The notes: generated by a model not told the origin, from the letters alone. Counted from the stretch's first letter, positions 46,201 through 54,755 are shown. The stretch: DNA of 64,000 nucleotides from Pseudomonadota bacterium (GCA_018816735.1 JAHIVH010000003.1:1-64000), one strand, 5' to 3'. Numbers and translations: made by a program.

Positions 46201-46291
46201 TGTATCCGCTGTCACCAAGATCGAGGGCAGCCTGCATGCTTCCAATCCCTCCACCAACAATCATTACCGAACCGATTTTTTTGCTTGTCAT
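43286..46291 (-). CDS. hdrA: HdrA, fused two-flavin-module form
   Basis: A 1001-residue iron-sulfur flavoprotein with two HdrA-like modules in tandem. Module 1: FAD motif VGGGIGSMQAALDLGDSG at 12-30, CAMC at 57-60, ferredoxin CTGCGLCEKKCP near 89-100 and CRACEKLCPFGA near 167-178. Module 2 begins near 590 with VIGGGIAGMTTALAIG and ends with two ferredoxin motifs, CMSCLACVRVCP and CMGCGICAGICP. Double HdrA proteins occur in the Moorella methylene-THF reductase complex. HdrA carries the bifurcating flavin. Start overlaps the hdrB stop by four bases. Confidence 0.93.
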   Translation of the reverse strand: MTSKKIGSVMIVGGGIGSMQAALDLGDSGYKVYLIQKDSSMGGTMVMLDKTFPTGDCAMCMISPKMVEIARHPNVDIRTFAEVTHIEGEPGNFSVKVKQQPRYVDPEKCTGCGLCEKKCPKLVVSEFEQQLTKRKAIYSMLNQAVPNTRVIDYDNCLYFQRGRCRACEKLCPFGAINFEDTAKEIELKTGAVILAPGLDRHNPGIHQELGFGRWPNVVSSIQFERILSASGPFMGEIKRPGDNKHPEKVAWIQCVGSRDPHHANPWCSSVCCMYATKQAVIAKEHDAHIQPTIFYMEMRAFGKDFDKYVDRAKNDYGVRYQRGMVSAVHEEAGTGNLIMRYADTDGTIKEEKFDMVILSVGIEPHKDALAFASIFGVEPNGYGFAKTTQFKPVETSRPGIYVTGTYQGPKDIPETVIQGSAVAGSAMALLSEARGTEVVEKQLPPERDITGEDCRIGVLVCHCGINISQTVDVKQVAAVASEQENVVFADDMMYACAQDSQDKIKALVKEHNLNRLIVASCTPRTHQPLFQETIRDAGLNKYLFELADIREQCSWCHMGQKEEATKKAIDIVKMNIAKVRYLEPVKTDSVAVTPSALVIGGGIAGMTTALAIGDQGFDVHLIEKEDALGGLVRNLYRTLDGSDVQTFLKTTMDSVLNHPRIHVHLGKEIRKTDGFVGNFKTVLSDDSGIDHGAIVVASGGIEYEPSEYGFGESERIITQRTLERELEQNLPKPGTHYVMIQCVGSREEPENYCSRICCQDAVKNAISIKKKTPDANVTIFYRDIRTYGLREDFYREARNLGVLFVRFEPDRKPEVISRGNRIEIKAFDFMLQKELAMEADWIVLSTGLKPHPSTEKTGKMYKLTRNPDGYFLEAHVKLRPVDFPSEGIFVAGLAHAPKNLDETISQALAAAGRAGVLLSHDRLAVSGIIAKHNRDICMSCLACVRVCPFDSPYIDPEDGRVSHNEVKCMGCGICAGICPAKAFQVNNFRDDQIIAMIDAVT

Positions 46292-47184
46292 GATTTTTTC
46301 TCCGCTCCTGTTTCTTCAAGCTCCCTGAAGAGTCCCGTCGCATCAACAAAATGCCGGTCAATCTGAAGGTCTTCCACACTGAAGTTCATTGCCATGCCAA
46401 GGACCTCAGTGATAAACAAAACCGGCAAACGTTCCATGATACCCTGATCTCTGCAAAATGTATTCTGATGCGCATCAAGGTTGAGCTGACACATGGGGCA
46501 GGTTACAACCATACAGTTGGCGCCCATTGACACGGCATCCTTCATAATTTTTCCCATCAGGTTCATGGCTGTTTCAGGTTCATTGACTGCGGCTGAAGCA
46601 CCACAACAGTTTGTTTTATAATTCCAGTCAATCGGCTGCAAACCGATGGCTTTAAGCAGGGTCTCCATTCCTTGCGGATTTTCAGCATCATCCGGCACCG
46701 GTACATCAAAAGGAAACCGTGTCATCATACAGCCATAGTAACAAACAGGTTTCAATAACGAAGGCTTTTTAACGGCCTTTTCCAAAAGCGTCCCCGTCTC
46801 AAGCGTCTTCAAAAGGACCTCCAGTATGGAAGACACCTTAAATTCACCTTTTATTTTTTGGGCGAGGCCTGAATTAATCTCTTCCTTTAAATCTTCATGA
46901 TGGTCCAGATATTTCTGGGCGACAAGGGTTCTGGAATAACAGGCAGAACAGGGAATGACCATTTCCTTTAACCCGGTGGACATGGCAATACCAAGGTTTC
47001 TTGCTGGCATGGCCATCGCCAGAAAATCATCTGTTTTTCCTGCAGATGTTGCACCACAGCAGTTCCAATCGTCAATTTCCCTTAAATGAATGCCCAGCCG
47101 TTCAAAAATCAATCTGTTTTGATGATCATACAGTGATGAAGATTGCTTTAACGAGCACCCCGGATAATATGCTATGTCCATCAT
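46288..47184 (-). CDS. hdrB: HdrB-like CCG-domain subunit
   Basis: A 298-residue protein with two CCG domains: DWNCCGATSAG near 40 and NCCGASAAVNEPE near 193, each preceded by a Cys at the expected distance (YPGCSL, YYGCMM) and followed by C-x2-C (CSAC, CPMC). These ligate noncubane [4Fe-4S] clusters. In methanogens HdrB reduces a disulfide; here, with MetVF, it probably serves as an electron path or docking element. Between hdrC and hdrA in a tightly packed operon. Confidence 0.93.
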   Translation of the reverse strand: MMDIAYYPGCSLKQSSSLYDHQNRLIFERLGIHLREIDDWNCCGATSAGKTDDFLAMAMPARNLGIAMSTGLKEMVIPCSACYSRTLVAQKYLDHHEDLKEEINSGLAQKIKGEFKVSSILEVLLKTLETGTLLEKAVKKPSLLKPVCYYGCMMTRFPFDVPVPDDAENPQGMETLLKAIGLQPIDWNYKTNCCGASAAVNEPETAMNLMGKIMKDAVSMGANCMVVTCPMCQLNLDAHQNTFCRDQGIMERLPVLFITEVLGMAMNFSVEDLQIDRHFVDATGLFRELEETGAEKKS

Positions 47185-47212
47185 TAACCTCTTTTCAATT
47201 CATCATTGGTAT

Positions 47213-47812
47213 CTATTTTTTCTTCTTTTTATAAAGGCGCTTGATTTCCTGGCGGCCTTTTGCAGATAAGAAACCGAAATGCATTCTTTTAAGCCTCATC
47301 ATCGACAAGGCAAGGGTTGACTGAGTCTTGATCTCATTAAATATCGCCCCAAACTTCTTGCCCTTCACATGATCAATCATGTTTCGAAGTTCATAGAAAG
47401 CCATGAACTCCATTTCATTGACACGCCCCCATCTTAAGCCGGAATGGACAAATGCATCATGAAAGTGGGCGATTTGGGGTTGAAGGGGCGCTTGATGCGC
47501 TTCCTTTGCCATTTTTTTAAGCGTTTCTGTAATTCTTCCGGTCTGAATTTCATTGGGGCAACGCGTACCACAGGTGTAGCAGGACACACATTTCCATACC
47601 AGTTCATTATTCAGCGCATTTTCCTGGTCCCCTGTCAAAATCATCCGGATAAGACGATCGGGTGTGATATAACCGGTTTCTTCCCCGACTGAACACGCAC
47701 CGGCACAACGCCTGCATTGATAACACGCAACAAGATTCTGTCCGGATCTTTCCATCACTTCCTTCGCGAATGTTCGGGCTTTTTCCGGCTTAAATGCAAG
47801 GGCTGCTGTCAT
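47213..47812 (-). CDS. hdrC: HdrC-like ferredoxin subunit
   Basis: A 199-residue [4Fe-4S] protein: CYQCRRCAGACSVG near 30-43 and CVSCYTCGTRCPNEI near 72-86, followed by a helical C-terminal domain ending in a run of lysines. It carries electrons between HdrA and HdrB. Start at the ATG at 47812 behind AAGGAGCC; a longer in-frame start at 47869 adds a basic segment with no ribosome site. First gene of the leftward hdrCBA-mvhD-metVF-frhB operon. Confidence 0.92.
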   Translation of the reverse strand: MTAALAFKPEKARTFAKEVMERSGQNLVACYQCRRCAGACSVGEETGYITPDRLIRMILTGDQENALNNELVWKCVSCYTCGTRCPNEIQTGRITETLKKMAKEAHQAPLQPQIAHFHDAFVHSGLRWGRVNEMEFMAFYELRNMIDHVKGKKFGAIFNEIKTQSTLALSMMRLKRMHFGFLSAKGRQEIKRLYKKKKK

Positions 47813-48292
47813 AATAATTGGCTCCTTGTAATAAGATAATTTTTTTGAACGGCAAGTTGTAGCCGGCAAGAGTTAATGCTCAGCCAACCTATATGTCAAA
47901 AAATCCCGCAAAACCGGGATTAATTGATAACAATATAGTGAATATGCTTTTAAACGGCCAGTATGAAAAGGTTTTTAAAAAATAATCGTCAAATAAATTG
48001 TTCTTTAAAAAAAACCAAGAAAACCTGTGACAGATGAAAAGAGTATCTGCCTTCTATTGTTTAGTAATTATATTAATTGCAAATAAAATATAGACATGAC
48101 TGCTTATCTATTAAACGATTTTAAATCGCTGTCAAGCCCAAAATTCATATGTTGCTATCGTCTTTGTGCCTGGCAATTGCCAAAATCAGGTGATCGCCAT
48201 GAATTCTTTTTTATATAACTTGTTGTTTTGTAAAAATTAGTATAAAATATTCAAGGATTTTTTTATTACAAAGATCGGAGGTGTGAAAGCCA
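47813..48292. other. Divergent control region between the hdr/metVF operon and the pilZ gene
   Basis: A 480-base AT-rich stretch without a supportable gene. It holds a perfect 12-base palindrome TGGCAATTGCCA at 48171-48182, about 360 bases before the hdrC start and 110 before the PilZ gene. The promoters of both units should lie here. No known riboswitch seen. Confidence 0.45.
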
Positions 48293-48685
48293 ATGGAAAA
48301 CAATGCTGGTAATGAAAATCCCACCAGAAGAACAGAACCGAGGACACTAGTCGATCTTTATTATAGCGTTGAGTTTTCTTTAGAAGGACTTGATTCAATC
48401 TATCAATTTATCATTTACGACATTTCCCAACGTGGCATCTGTATTCTGATTAAGGAAAATTCAGCTGTACTCGATAAATTGAAGGTCGGTGATGTTTTTG
48501 ACATGAAATATTATCCGATCAAGCTTTTGGGTCCCACAGAACATCTGAAAACTGAAATTAAACACATTACCAGAGAAAACTCAGGGCGCTATAAAGATCA
48601 CTACCTTGTAGGCCTTTCCGTTAAAGAAAAAATATTTCCGGAACAGATCGCGGATACGTTTATAAGAAGTGGGGCGCAGCCGTGA
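48293..48685 (+). CDS. PilZ-domain protein
   Basis: A 130-residue protein resembling a PilZ c-di-GMP receptor: N-terminal RRTEPRTLVD (the RxxxR-type loop), strands YDISQRGICILIKEN replacing the D/NxSxxG motif as DISQRGI, and later KDHYLVGLSV. Binding of c-di-GMP would alter contacts with a partner. GGAGGTG precedes the ATG. The two small genes after it (Cys-rich protein, CooT) may be co-transcribed. Confidence 0.75.
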   Translation: MENNAGNENPTRRTEPRTLVDLYYSVEFSLEGLDSIYQFIIYDISQRGICILIKENSAVLDKLKVGDVFDMKYYPIKLLGPTEHLKTEIKHITRENSGRYKDHYLVGLSVKEKIFPEQIADTFIRSGAQP

Positions 48686-48721
48686 TACAGATAAAGGATA
48701 AAGCCGGGTATTTTCTTTGAT

Positions 48722-48895
48722 ATGAGTTGTGAAAATCATACCAGACGGGAAGGGAAATTCTTCTGTATCAAATACGCCCGCCATTATTGCGAAGAATGCA
48801 TGAAATGCAGCGACCCCAAGCTTTATTGCAAATTCAGATCCATGTGTATTATCTGGGAGCACGTTAAGCACGGGAACATAGACAACAAAACCTGA
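48722..48895 (+). CDS. Small Cys-rich protein (57 residues)
   Basis: A 57-residue protein with eight cysteines: SCENH near the start, FCIKYARHYCEEC, CSDPKLYC, then FRSMCIIWEH. The spacing resembles a B-box or treble-clef zinc site. It is too short for routine gene callers, yet coding is supported by the Cys/His pattern and by position, 36 bases after pilZ and 43 bases before cooT. A weak ribosome site precedes it. It possibly serves nickel or zinc handling for CO dehydrogenase, an inference from neighbours only. Confidence 0.65.
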   Translation: MSCENHTRREGKFFCIKYARHYCEECMKCSDPKLYCKFRSMCIIWEHVKHGNIDNKT

Positions 48896-48938
48896 TGCAT
48901 GTTGATGTATCAAAAAAAACTATAAGGACAATTGTGTT

Positions 48939-49133
48939 ATGTGTGAATCATCTGTTTTTATCAAGAAGGGAAATACTGAATCCCTGATCATGGAAAATGT
49001 GGCTGCCATCCTTCCCCAGAAAGGAGGTAGATTTCTTTTACGAGGGCTTCTTGGAGAAAGCATGGAAGTGAAAGGCCAAATTGATGAAATCAATCTCATG
49101 GCCCACAAAATTATTATAAAAAGCCCTGAATGA
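48939..49133 (+). CDS. cooT: CooT-family nickel-binding protein
   Basis: A 64-residue protein that matches CooT: MCESSVF start (Cys2 is the Ni ligand in the family), then LIMENVAAILPQ, and the closing HKIIIKSPE. CooT is a small dimeric Ni chaperone for CO dehydrogenase maturation. A CODH operon (cooS/acsA) and the CooC ATPase gene lie within 14 kb on the other strand, consistent with that function. Confidence 0.88.
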   Translation: MCESSVFIKKGNTESLIMENVAAILPQKGGRFLLRGLLGESMEVKGQIDEINLMAHKIIIKSPE

Positions 49134-49190
49134 CCATTTAGGGGATCTTTCGATCACTCAACAGACTGTGCTTTTTCAGGGGAGATAAAA

Positions 49191-50909
49191 ATGTTCAATA
49201 AAGCATTATTATTTTGTATAGTAACTGTATTCGCCTTGTTACCAGGTATGGGTTATGCCAGCCTGAGCAAACCCAAAAATATTGAACTCAGCCCGAGTTA
49301 TGATTCAATTACTGTCACCTGGACTACGAATAATGACGATACTGATTACTATGTGATTATGTGGGGAGTATCCCAAAATCAATTAAATAGCTCCCACACG
49401 ATCGAAGATGAAGATACAGAAAGTTATGTTATTAAAGGGTTAAAAACCAATACCACCTATTACGTTAAAATAACAGCGTACGATTCCATAGGTAACTCTG
49501 AAAGCACGGGTATTGTATCAACCAAGACACTTTCATCCATTTCCCCACCCTCCTATTTTGATGTTACAAGAGACAGCAACGGGATAACCGGTTTAACCGA
49601 AGATCAAATTGTTGTTACCTGGGATGCCGTTTCAGATAATGACCTTTCAGGCTATAAAATCTATTATGGCATATCAACTGGCAACTATCCAACTGTCATA
49701 GAAGGGCTTTCTAAAACAACCGACACCTATGCCATCAGCGGACTCGATGCATCGTCCAGGTATTACTTGACAATAACATCCTTTGATATAGACGGAAAAG
49801 AATCTGTAGCATCCGACGAATTGATTGTAGATACGTTGCCGGATGTGGCTGTGCCAAACACGCCGGCTCAACCGACAATCATGTTGGCAGGTCCGCAAAA
49901 AATTCTTATCACCTTTTCCGGTAATAATTCAAATATGGCGGACTTAAATGGATATATGGTTTATATTACAAATTCAAATGATGCATCAGAACTGTCTATA
50001 GATATTGGGGATACAACATCTGTGAGCGTGGGAAACCGCACAGCCTATTCACAAATCTCATTAATCGAAAATACAACTTACAGCATTTCAATAAGCGCAT
50101 ATGATTATAATGAAAATGAAAGCAATAAATCCATTTCCCAGTCCATTTTCATTGAAGACATCCAGAATATTCTTGTTGACAATGAAAATATAAAATCGAG
50201 TTGTTTTATATCTTCCTTGGATACCTTTGGAATGGTTTATGGTAAAGGATTGATCTTCATCACAGGCATTCTTTTAATATTAATTACAGGTACACGCAGA
50301 ATGAAAATTTTTCTTATTACTTGTGTCTTTATCGCCATCAACGCAGGAAACCTGAATGCAGGGACAGCCAAAAACAAATTCAATACCGCTGGTGTAAAGG
50401 TGGGTTACTTCTTTTATACCGAAAAACTGATAGAAGATACTTATGAAGATGACTATCCGGTCCCCCTTTTATTTTATTATGAAAGAATGATATCAAGCGG
50501 ATTTTTTACGGATATCGAAGCTGGTTTCCTGAGGCTTGATGGTGAAATTTTAACAGAATCGAATCAACCCACAACCATTCAATCAAAAATCGATATCTTT
50601 CCAGCGTCCTTATCCATTGGTTACAAGCTTTTTTTTAACCAGCAGATATATGGCTATTTGGGTGCAGGCCCAGACTTATGGCAATTTTACGAAAAATCAA
50701 CCATCGAGGGTACCAAGGATAAATTGCATCGGAATGTGGCAGGATATCATGTAAAAGCCGGCATTGCCTATATTTTCACGGCTGCTGATTTTTATGAGGA
50801 TACTGGCCTCCAGTTGGAAGTCGTTTACTCAAACATCAATTACTTTGGAGACAGTGAAATAGATTTTGGCGGCACGTCATGCCAGGCCGGGTTCTTTTAC
50901 AGATTTTAA
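49191..50909 (+). CDS. FN3-repeat protein joined to an outer-membrane barrel
   Basis: A 572-residue exported protein. Signal peptide 1-24. Three fibronectin type III-like domains cover about 28-330 (ITVTWTTNNDDTDYY, IVVTWDAVSDNDLSGYKIYYG, ILITFSGNNSN). A hydrophobic segment with basic end near 345-368 is followed by a second signal-peptide-like sequence starting at Met371 (KIFLITCVFIAINAGN), then a beta-barrel of about 185 residues ending FFYRF. The layout suggests two formerly separate genes fused in frame, or internal initiation at 50301. Surface binding or adhesion is likely. Confidence 0.8.
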   Translation: MFNKALLFCIVTVFALLPGMGYASLSKPKNIELSPSYDSITVTWTTNNDDTDYYVIMWGVSQNQLNSSHTIEDEDTESYVIKGLKTNTTYYVKITAYDSIGNSESTGIVSTKTLSSISPPSYFDVTRDSNGITGLTEDQIVVTWDAVSDNDLSGYKIYYGISTGNYPTVIEGLSKTTDTYAISGLDASSRYYLTITSFDIDGKESVASDELIVDTLPDVAVPNTPAQPTIMLAGPQKILITFSGNNSNMADLNGYMVYITNSNDASELSIDIGDTTSVSVGNRTAYSQISLIENTTYSISISAYDYNENESNKSISQSIFIEDIQNILVDNENIKSSCFISSLDTFGMVYGKGLIFITGILLILITGTRRMKIFLITCVFIAINAGNLNAGTAKNKFNTAGVKVGYFFYTEKLIEDTYEDDYPVPLLFYYERMISSGFFTDIEAGFLRLDGEILTESNQPTTIQSKIDIFPASLSIGYKLFFNQQIYGYLGAGPDLWQFYEKSTIEGTKDKLHRNVAGYHVKAGIAYIFTAADFYEDTGLQLEVVYSNINYFGDSEIDFGGTSCQAGFFYRF

Positions 50910-50961
50910 GTTGGAAGCCATAAACAGGTAGTATGTAATATGCTGATATAAAAAAATTTTT

Positions 50962-50998
50962 GACATCCGGCTTCAGGCAATTTTTCAAACCGGATGTC
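50962..50998. terminator. Terminator-like hairpin between convergent genes
   Basis: Perfect 9-base arms GACATCCGG (50962-50970) and CCGGATGTC (50990-50998) with a 19-base loop. On the minus strand a T-rich stretch follows the stem; it probably ends the C45-family gene. Confidence 0.65.
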
Positions 50999-51009
50999 TT
51001 GAGGCGAAA

Positions 51010-52368
51010 TTAATAATTCAGCTGATGGAATACCCAATCATCACTGTAGCGTCCGTAAAGAGACCAGAGTCGCAGATGAGTGAGATCAAAGAGGGTAATG
51101 CTGGCGGCAACAGGCTGATGGATATCATCTCCATAATACCAGCTTGGCGGATGGAGAAAATCGATGATATCCCGGCCGTTTGATACATCCAGATTGCCAT
51201 AATCGTTCAGTAACAGGCCACAAAGCTCTTGATATCTCATAATAGAGTCTTCGGAACCGGTTGACGTATTTGCTATCTCCGGAATGACCGCATGATTGGC
51301 CACAAGAACAAGATCGTCCTTACTCTCGATTTGCTCCTGGTGGACCGTCTTTGTATACTCGGCACTATCGTATGTCGAATCCATGTATCTTATGGCAATC
51401 GTATCTGCGTTACACTCAACTATCGCACCGTCGCCTTTGCCGTCCCCAATAACAAAAATATTTCCGTCAGCGATATCTGCCTGCTGAAACATGGCAACCG
51501 CTTCATCAAGAGAACTTGCGTACTGAACGGCATTTCTCGCAAGCAGCAGCCGTCCCATACCGACTTGAGCATAATCGGTGGGTGCGCCCATCAGCATATC
51601 CTGACCGATACCGATCCCCTGATTGTTCATGGCAGCCGTTACACCCACATACCCTGGGGGTGTAATGGATACAAACGGGTACCCGTTATCCGGCACATAT
51701 TCAATAATGAGGCATGTTTCATGAAAGACCTCATATGGAAACATAAAATGCCGTCCCATGATCGTGCCGCCATCTGCCGTGGCATTGCCTGTTGCAACAA
51801 ACCCTTGGCAAGTGTGCGGCAATAAACCGGAGAAATCTTCCATATTTAAGCCTAAAGATGCCAAAAAATCACCGGATAGACTTGAAATAACATCCACGGA
51901 TAAATTCAGCATCAAGATATCATTCAACTTAAATCCAGCGTCCGGCATGGCATAGTTCACACCATCCACCATCCCTTTCATCTCATCCATAAACTCAGGG
52001 GGTATATTTTTTTTATGAACCTTTGTCAGTTCAAGTACACCCCCTATGATGAAATCGACCATCGGATCAATATCTGTAAATAAATCAATCCATTCGCCCA
52101 ACATGCCACGAACGACTGCAATATAATACTCTTTTGAACAGTTGCGGATTGTTTCTTCGGGAAATTCATAGCCAATGGCAAATCCTCTTTCATAGGCTGT
52201 TCCTTCGACATGAATCATTTTTTTCCCTGCAACAGGATCAAGTTCTGACACATAATATTTATTTTCCAGACCTTGGGGCCATTCAATTTTATCTTTATCA
52301 CACCCCATTGTGGTGACAGATATTACCCCTATGATGAACACCAAAACCAATTGCCATTTTTTGTTCAT
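51010..52368 (-). CDS. C45/acyltransferase-family Ntn-hydrolase lipoprotein
   Basis: A 452-residue lipoprotein with lipobox VTTMGC. The body resembles the acyl-CoA:6-aminopenicillanate acyltransferase/linear amide hydrolase (C45) fold: probable nucleophile Cys in LLPHTCQGFVATGNAT, then GGTIMGRHFMFP and GPTDYAQVGMG-type loops, GDGKGDGAIVECN, and LVANHAV. In secreted family members the Cys follows a propeptide, so autocleavage before it is possible. Start at 52368 (MNKKWQ), with AGGGGAGGAT just before; a start at 52419 is unlikely. Substrate unknown. Confidence 0.8.
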   Translation of the reverse strand: MNKKWQLVLVFIIGVISVTTMGCDKDKIEWPQGLENKYYVSELDPVAGKKMIHVEGTAYERGFAIGYEFPEETIRNCSKEYYIAVVRGMLGEWIDLFTDIDPMVDFIIGGVLELTKVHKKNIPPEFMDEMKGMVDGVNYAMPDAGFKLNDILMLNLSVDVISSLSGDFLASLGLNMEDFSGLLPHTCQGFVATGNATADGGTIMGRHFMFPYEVFHETCLIIEYVPDNGYPFVSITPPGYVGVTAAMNNQGIGIGQDMLMGAPTDYAQVGMGRLLLARNAVQYASSLDEAVAMFQQADIADGNIFVIGDGKGDGAIVECNADTIAIRYMDSTYDSAEYTKTVHQEQIESKDDLVLVANHAVIPEIANTSTGSEDSIMRYQELCGLLLNDYGNLDVSNGRDIIDFLHPPSWYYGDDIHQPVAASITLFDLTHLRLWSLYGRYSDDWVFHQLNY

Positions 52369-52551
52369 AATCCTCCCCTTTTTTTGATGGTTATATTTGC
52401 TCTGACTGAACCAAGTCAAAAAAATACATGGCAGTCGTCCGGAAACCGTTTTTCCGGAATTGAAAAAAGTCCGGAATTCGTATCTGTAATCTTTTTTCCG
52501 AAAAAAACCATTTTTTGAAGTATGGATCAGCGTGTTGAGGACGGGAAGGAA

Positions 52552-53649
52552 TTATTCGGACATCTGTTTTCTGTATTTTGCGGGGGATGTTCCTGTAAAC
52601 TTTTTAAATGCATCATGAAATGTTGAAGCCGATTGAAAACCGACTTCATAACAAATATGCTTGATGCCCAAGTCCGGCTCCGCTTTTAACAGCCTTTTTG
52701 CTTCTTCGACCCGGAACTTGTTAATATAATTTCTGAAATCACTATCCATGAAGACGTTCATGAATCGTGAAAACTTGGAAGGAGGCAATGACAAATGCCT
52801 CGCCATAACATCCAACGATATATTTTCATCGGTGAATACCTTCTCCTCATGCATCAGTGTTAATAACTTGTTCTTTATGGACTCCGTATCCACATCTTTT
52901 AACAGATCGTCTGAATTGACTGTTTTTGTTCGATTCGATCGATCTCTCCACTGCGATGCGATTTGATTGATTGTTGCGTAGCACATGGCTATCATGAGGA
53001 AAAAAAAGCCATATTCGCCGATAAATATAAAAGATATCAGTTTATAACTCATAGCAATATCAGAGATAGCCGTGACAAACAGGACAGAAGCACCGCACAT
53101 CATGGCCACCACTTCTTTTTTTTCTCCTGTGACGCCCCAAACAATCACATGAAACAAACAGTACAGAATGGAAAACAACAAAAAACCATATAAAGAAACA
53201 AGAATGATGCCGGCATCCCCTTTGAGACGAGGAACGGAAGCATTAAAAATCCCTATGGAGCCGTCAATTGCGTCTTGAGCAATAAATGCAGATTTGCCCC
53301 CAAAAAGAACAGCCAAGGCAAATATGCCGAAAATCATATAGAAATACTTCATTATCCATTTTTGTTCATCCTTGACATAATGGCTTAAAAAACCTGCGAT
53401 AGTGATGGATAAAATGGCAATCATGACATGGGCTATCCGAACCCAGGCATACAAGGAATCCGGAGCAGTTGACGTGTACATGCCGACCCGGGTGCCATTG
53501 TAAACGGCAGATACAAAACAGGTTGCAATAAACCATAACATATGGGGGGATCGAAGGTGTGGAATACGATAGTACAAAAACAGAAAGTACGATCCTATGG
53601 CCGCATAAATACCAGTGAAAATGAGTACAGGTGAAACAATAATCAGCAT
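52552..53649 (-). CDS. AraC-family regulator with N-terminal membrane sensor domain
   Basis: A 365-residue protein. The first 230 residues contain about seven transmembrane helices, like the 7TM sensor domains of some histidine kinases. The C-terminal 100 residues form an AraC helix-turn-helix pair (MARHLSLPPSKFSRFMN, VGFQSASTFHDAFKKFTG, then SPAKYRKQ). A membrane-embedded AraC regulator would couple an envelope signal directly to promoters. It lies 124 bases after cooC on the same strand and might control the CODH/CooC genes or the C45 gene downstream, not shown by sequence. Confidence 0.88.
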   Translation of the reverse strand: MLIIVSPVLIFTGIYAAIGSYFLFLYYRIPHLRSPHMLWFIATCFVSAVYNGTRVGMYTSTAPDSLYAWVRIAHVMIAILSITIAGFLSHYVKDEQKWIMKYFYMIFGIFALAVLFGGKSAFIAQDAIDGSIGIFNASVPRLKGDAGIILVSLYGFLLFSILYCLFHVIVWGVTGEKKEVVAMMCGASVLFVTAISDIAMSYKLISFIFIGEYGFFFLMIAMCYATINQIASQWRDRSNRTKTVNSDDLLKDVDTESIKNKLLTLMHEEKVFTDENISLDVMARHLSLPPSKFSRFMNVFMDSDFRNYINKFRVEEAKRLLKAEPDLGIKHICYEVGFQSASTFHDAFKKFTGTSPAKYRKQMSE

Positions 53650-53773
53650 GGGTGTTGATCTCGCTTCCAGTCAATCAGTCAATGGACCTGAAACCCTTAA
53701 GGCTTGATATGGGTGTTTGATGAGCAATCCATATCCGTGTCTTTTTCACACAACGCTGCAGTAAAAATAGTTT

Positions 53774-54565
53774 TCAGCTTTTCTTGTTGGCCAGTGCCAG
53801 CAGATGGTCCGCCATTTGTTTCAGGGATTCGGGCGCTTCATCAATGTTTTCAAACGGTCGAACACCATTTCGATCCGCGCCGACGATCTCGTCCATCTCT
53901 GGAATAAAACCGAGTATATCAAAATCAGCCAGATCCTTTCTGATCAGGTCCTCGTCCTCTTTTCCTCTGACCCGATTGCCAAGAACGAGAAACCGCTTTA
54001 TTCCTACATCAGCACCGAGTTTTCTGATTCTCAATGCCGCATTCCGGCTTCTTGCACCGGGATTCACCACAATCAGAAGTGCGTCCACAGAGGCTGTTGT
54101 CGCACGTCCCAGATGCTCGACGCCTGCCTCCATATCCATGAGTACGATTTCATCGCGAATCAGAACAAGATGCATCATGAGGGCTTTTAAAATCGTGCTT
54201 TCCGGGCAGATACATCCGGAACCACCCTGCTGAACCGTGCCCATGACAAGGAGTTTGACACCATCCCGTTCCAGTGAAAAACGATCCGGGATGTCATCCA
54301 CCTTGGGATTCAATGTAAAAAAGCCGCCCATGGTACCGGGTTTGGCTCCGGTTCTTTCTGCAATCAGATCTGACAGCTGAGAAATCGGCGTAATCGGTTT
54401 ATCTTCAGGAATGCCAAGTGCGGCGGCAAGGTTTGTCACCGGGTCTGCGTCAATGGCGATCACGCGTCCCGCCGCATTTTTTTTTGCCAGGATTCTTGCC
54501 AGAAGGCCTGTAACCGTTGTCTTACCAACACCGCCTTTGCCACCTATCGCTAATTTTAAACTCAA
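53774..54565 (-). CDS. cooC: CooC/AcsF-type nickel-insertion ATPase
   Basis: A 263-residue ParA/MinD-superfamily ATPase. Deviant Walker A is GKGGVGKTT at 8-16; Asp in AIDADPVTN; the CxC metal site is GSGCICPES near 116; DMEAGVEHLGR carries the switch II motif. CooC/AcsF proteins dimerise over Ni or Zn through the CxC motif and load nickel into CO dehydrogenase or acetyl-CoA synthase. It follows the acs operon in the same direction, separated by two small genes. Confidence 0.95.
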   Translation of the reverse strand: MSLKLAIGGKGGVGKTTVTGLLARILAKKNAAGRVIAIDADPVTNLAAALGIPEDKPITPISQLSDLIAERTGAKPGTMGGFFTLNPKVDDIPDRFSLERDGVKLLVMGTVQQGGSGCICPESTILKALMMHLVLIRDEIVLMDMEAGVEHLGRATTASVDALLIVVNPGARSRNAALRIRKLGADVGIKRFLVLGNRVRGKEDEDLIRKDLADFDILGFIPEMDEIVGADRNGVRPFENIDEAPESLKQMADHLLALANKKS

Positions 54566-54755
54566 AATGGTTTTCCTTTATATATAATTATTGAAAACAT
54601 ATGCCGAAAAATCAATATGCGACATAAAATCCATTGTTATAGATCCAATATAAGCGCGTTATCATTTCAGGCAATGCACTCAATTATTTTTTTTGACGTA
54701 TTCTCGTAGATATTCGCAAGCCCATCAATTGAAATAAATGGTAAAATTGTTATTT

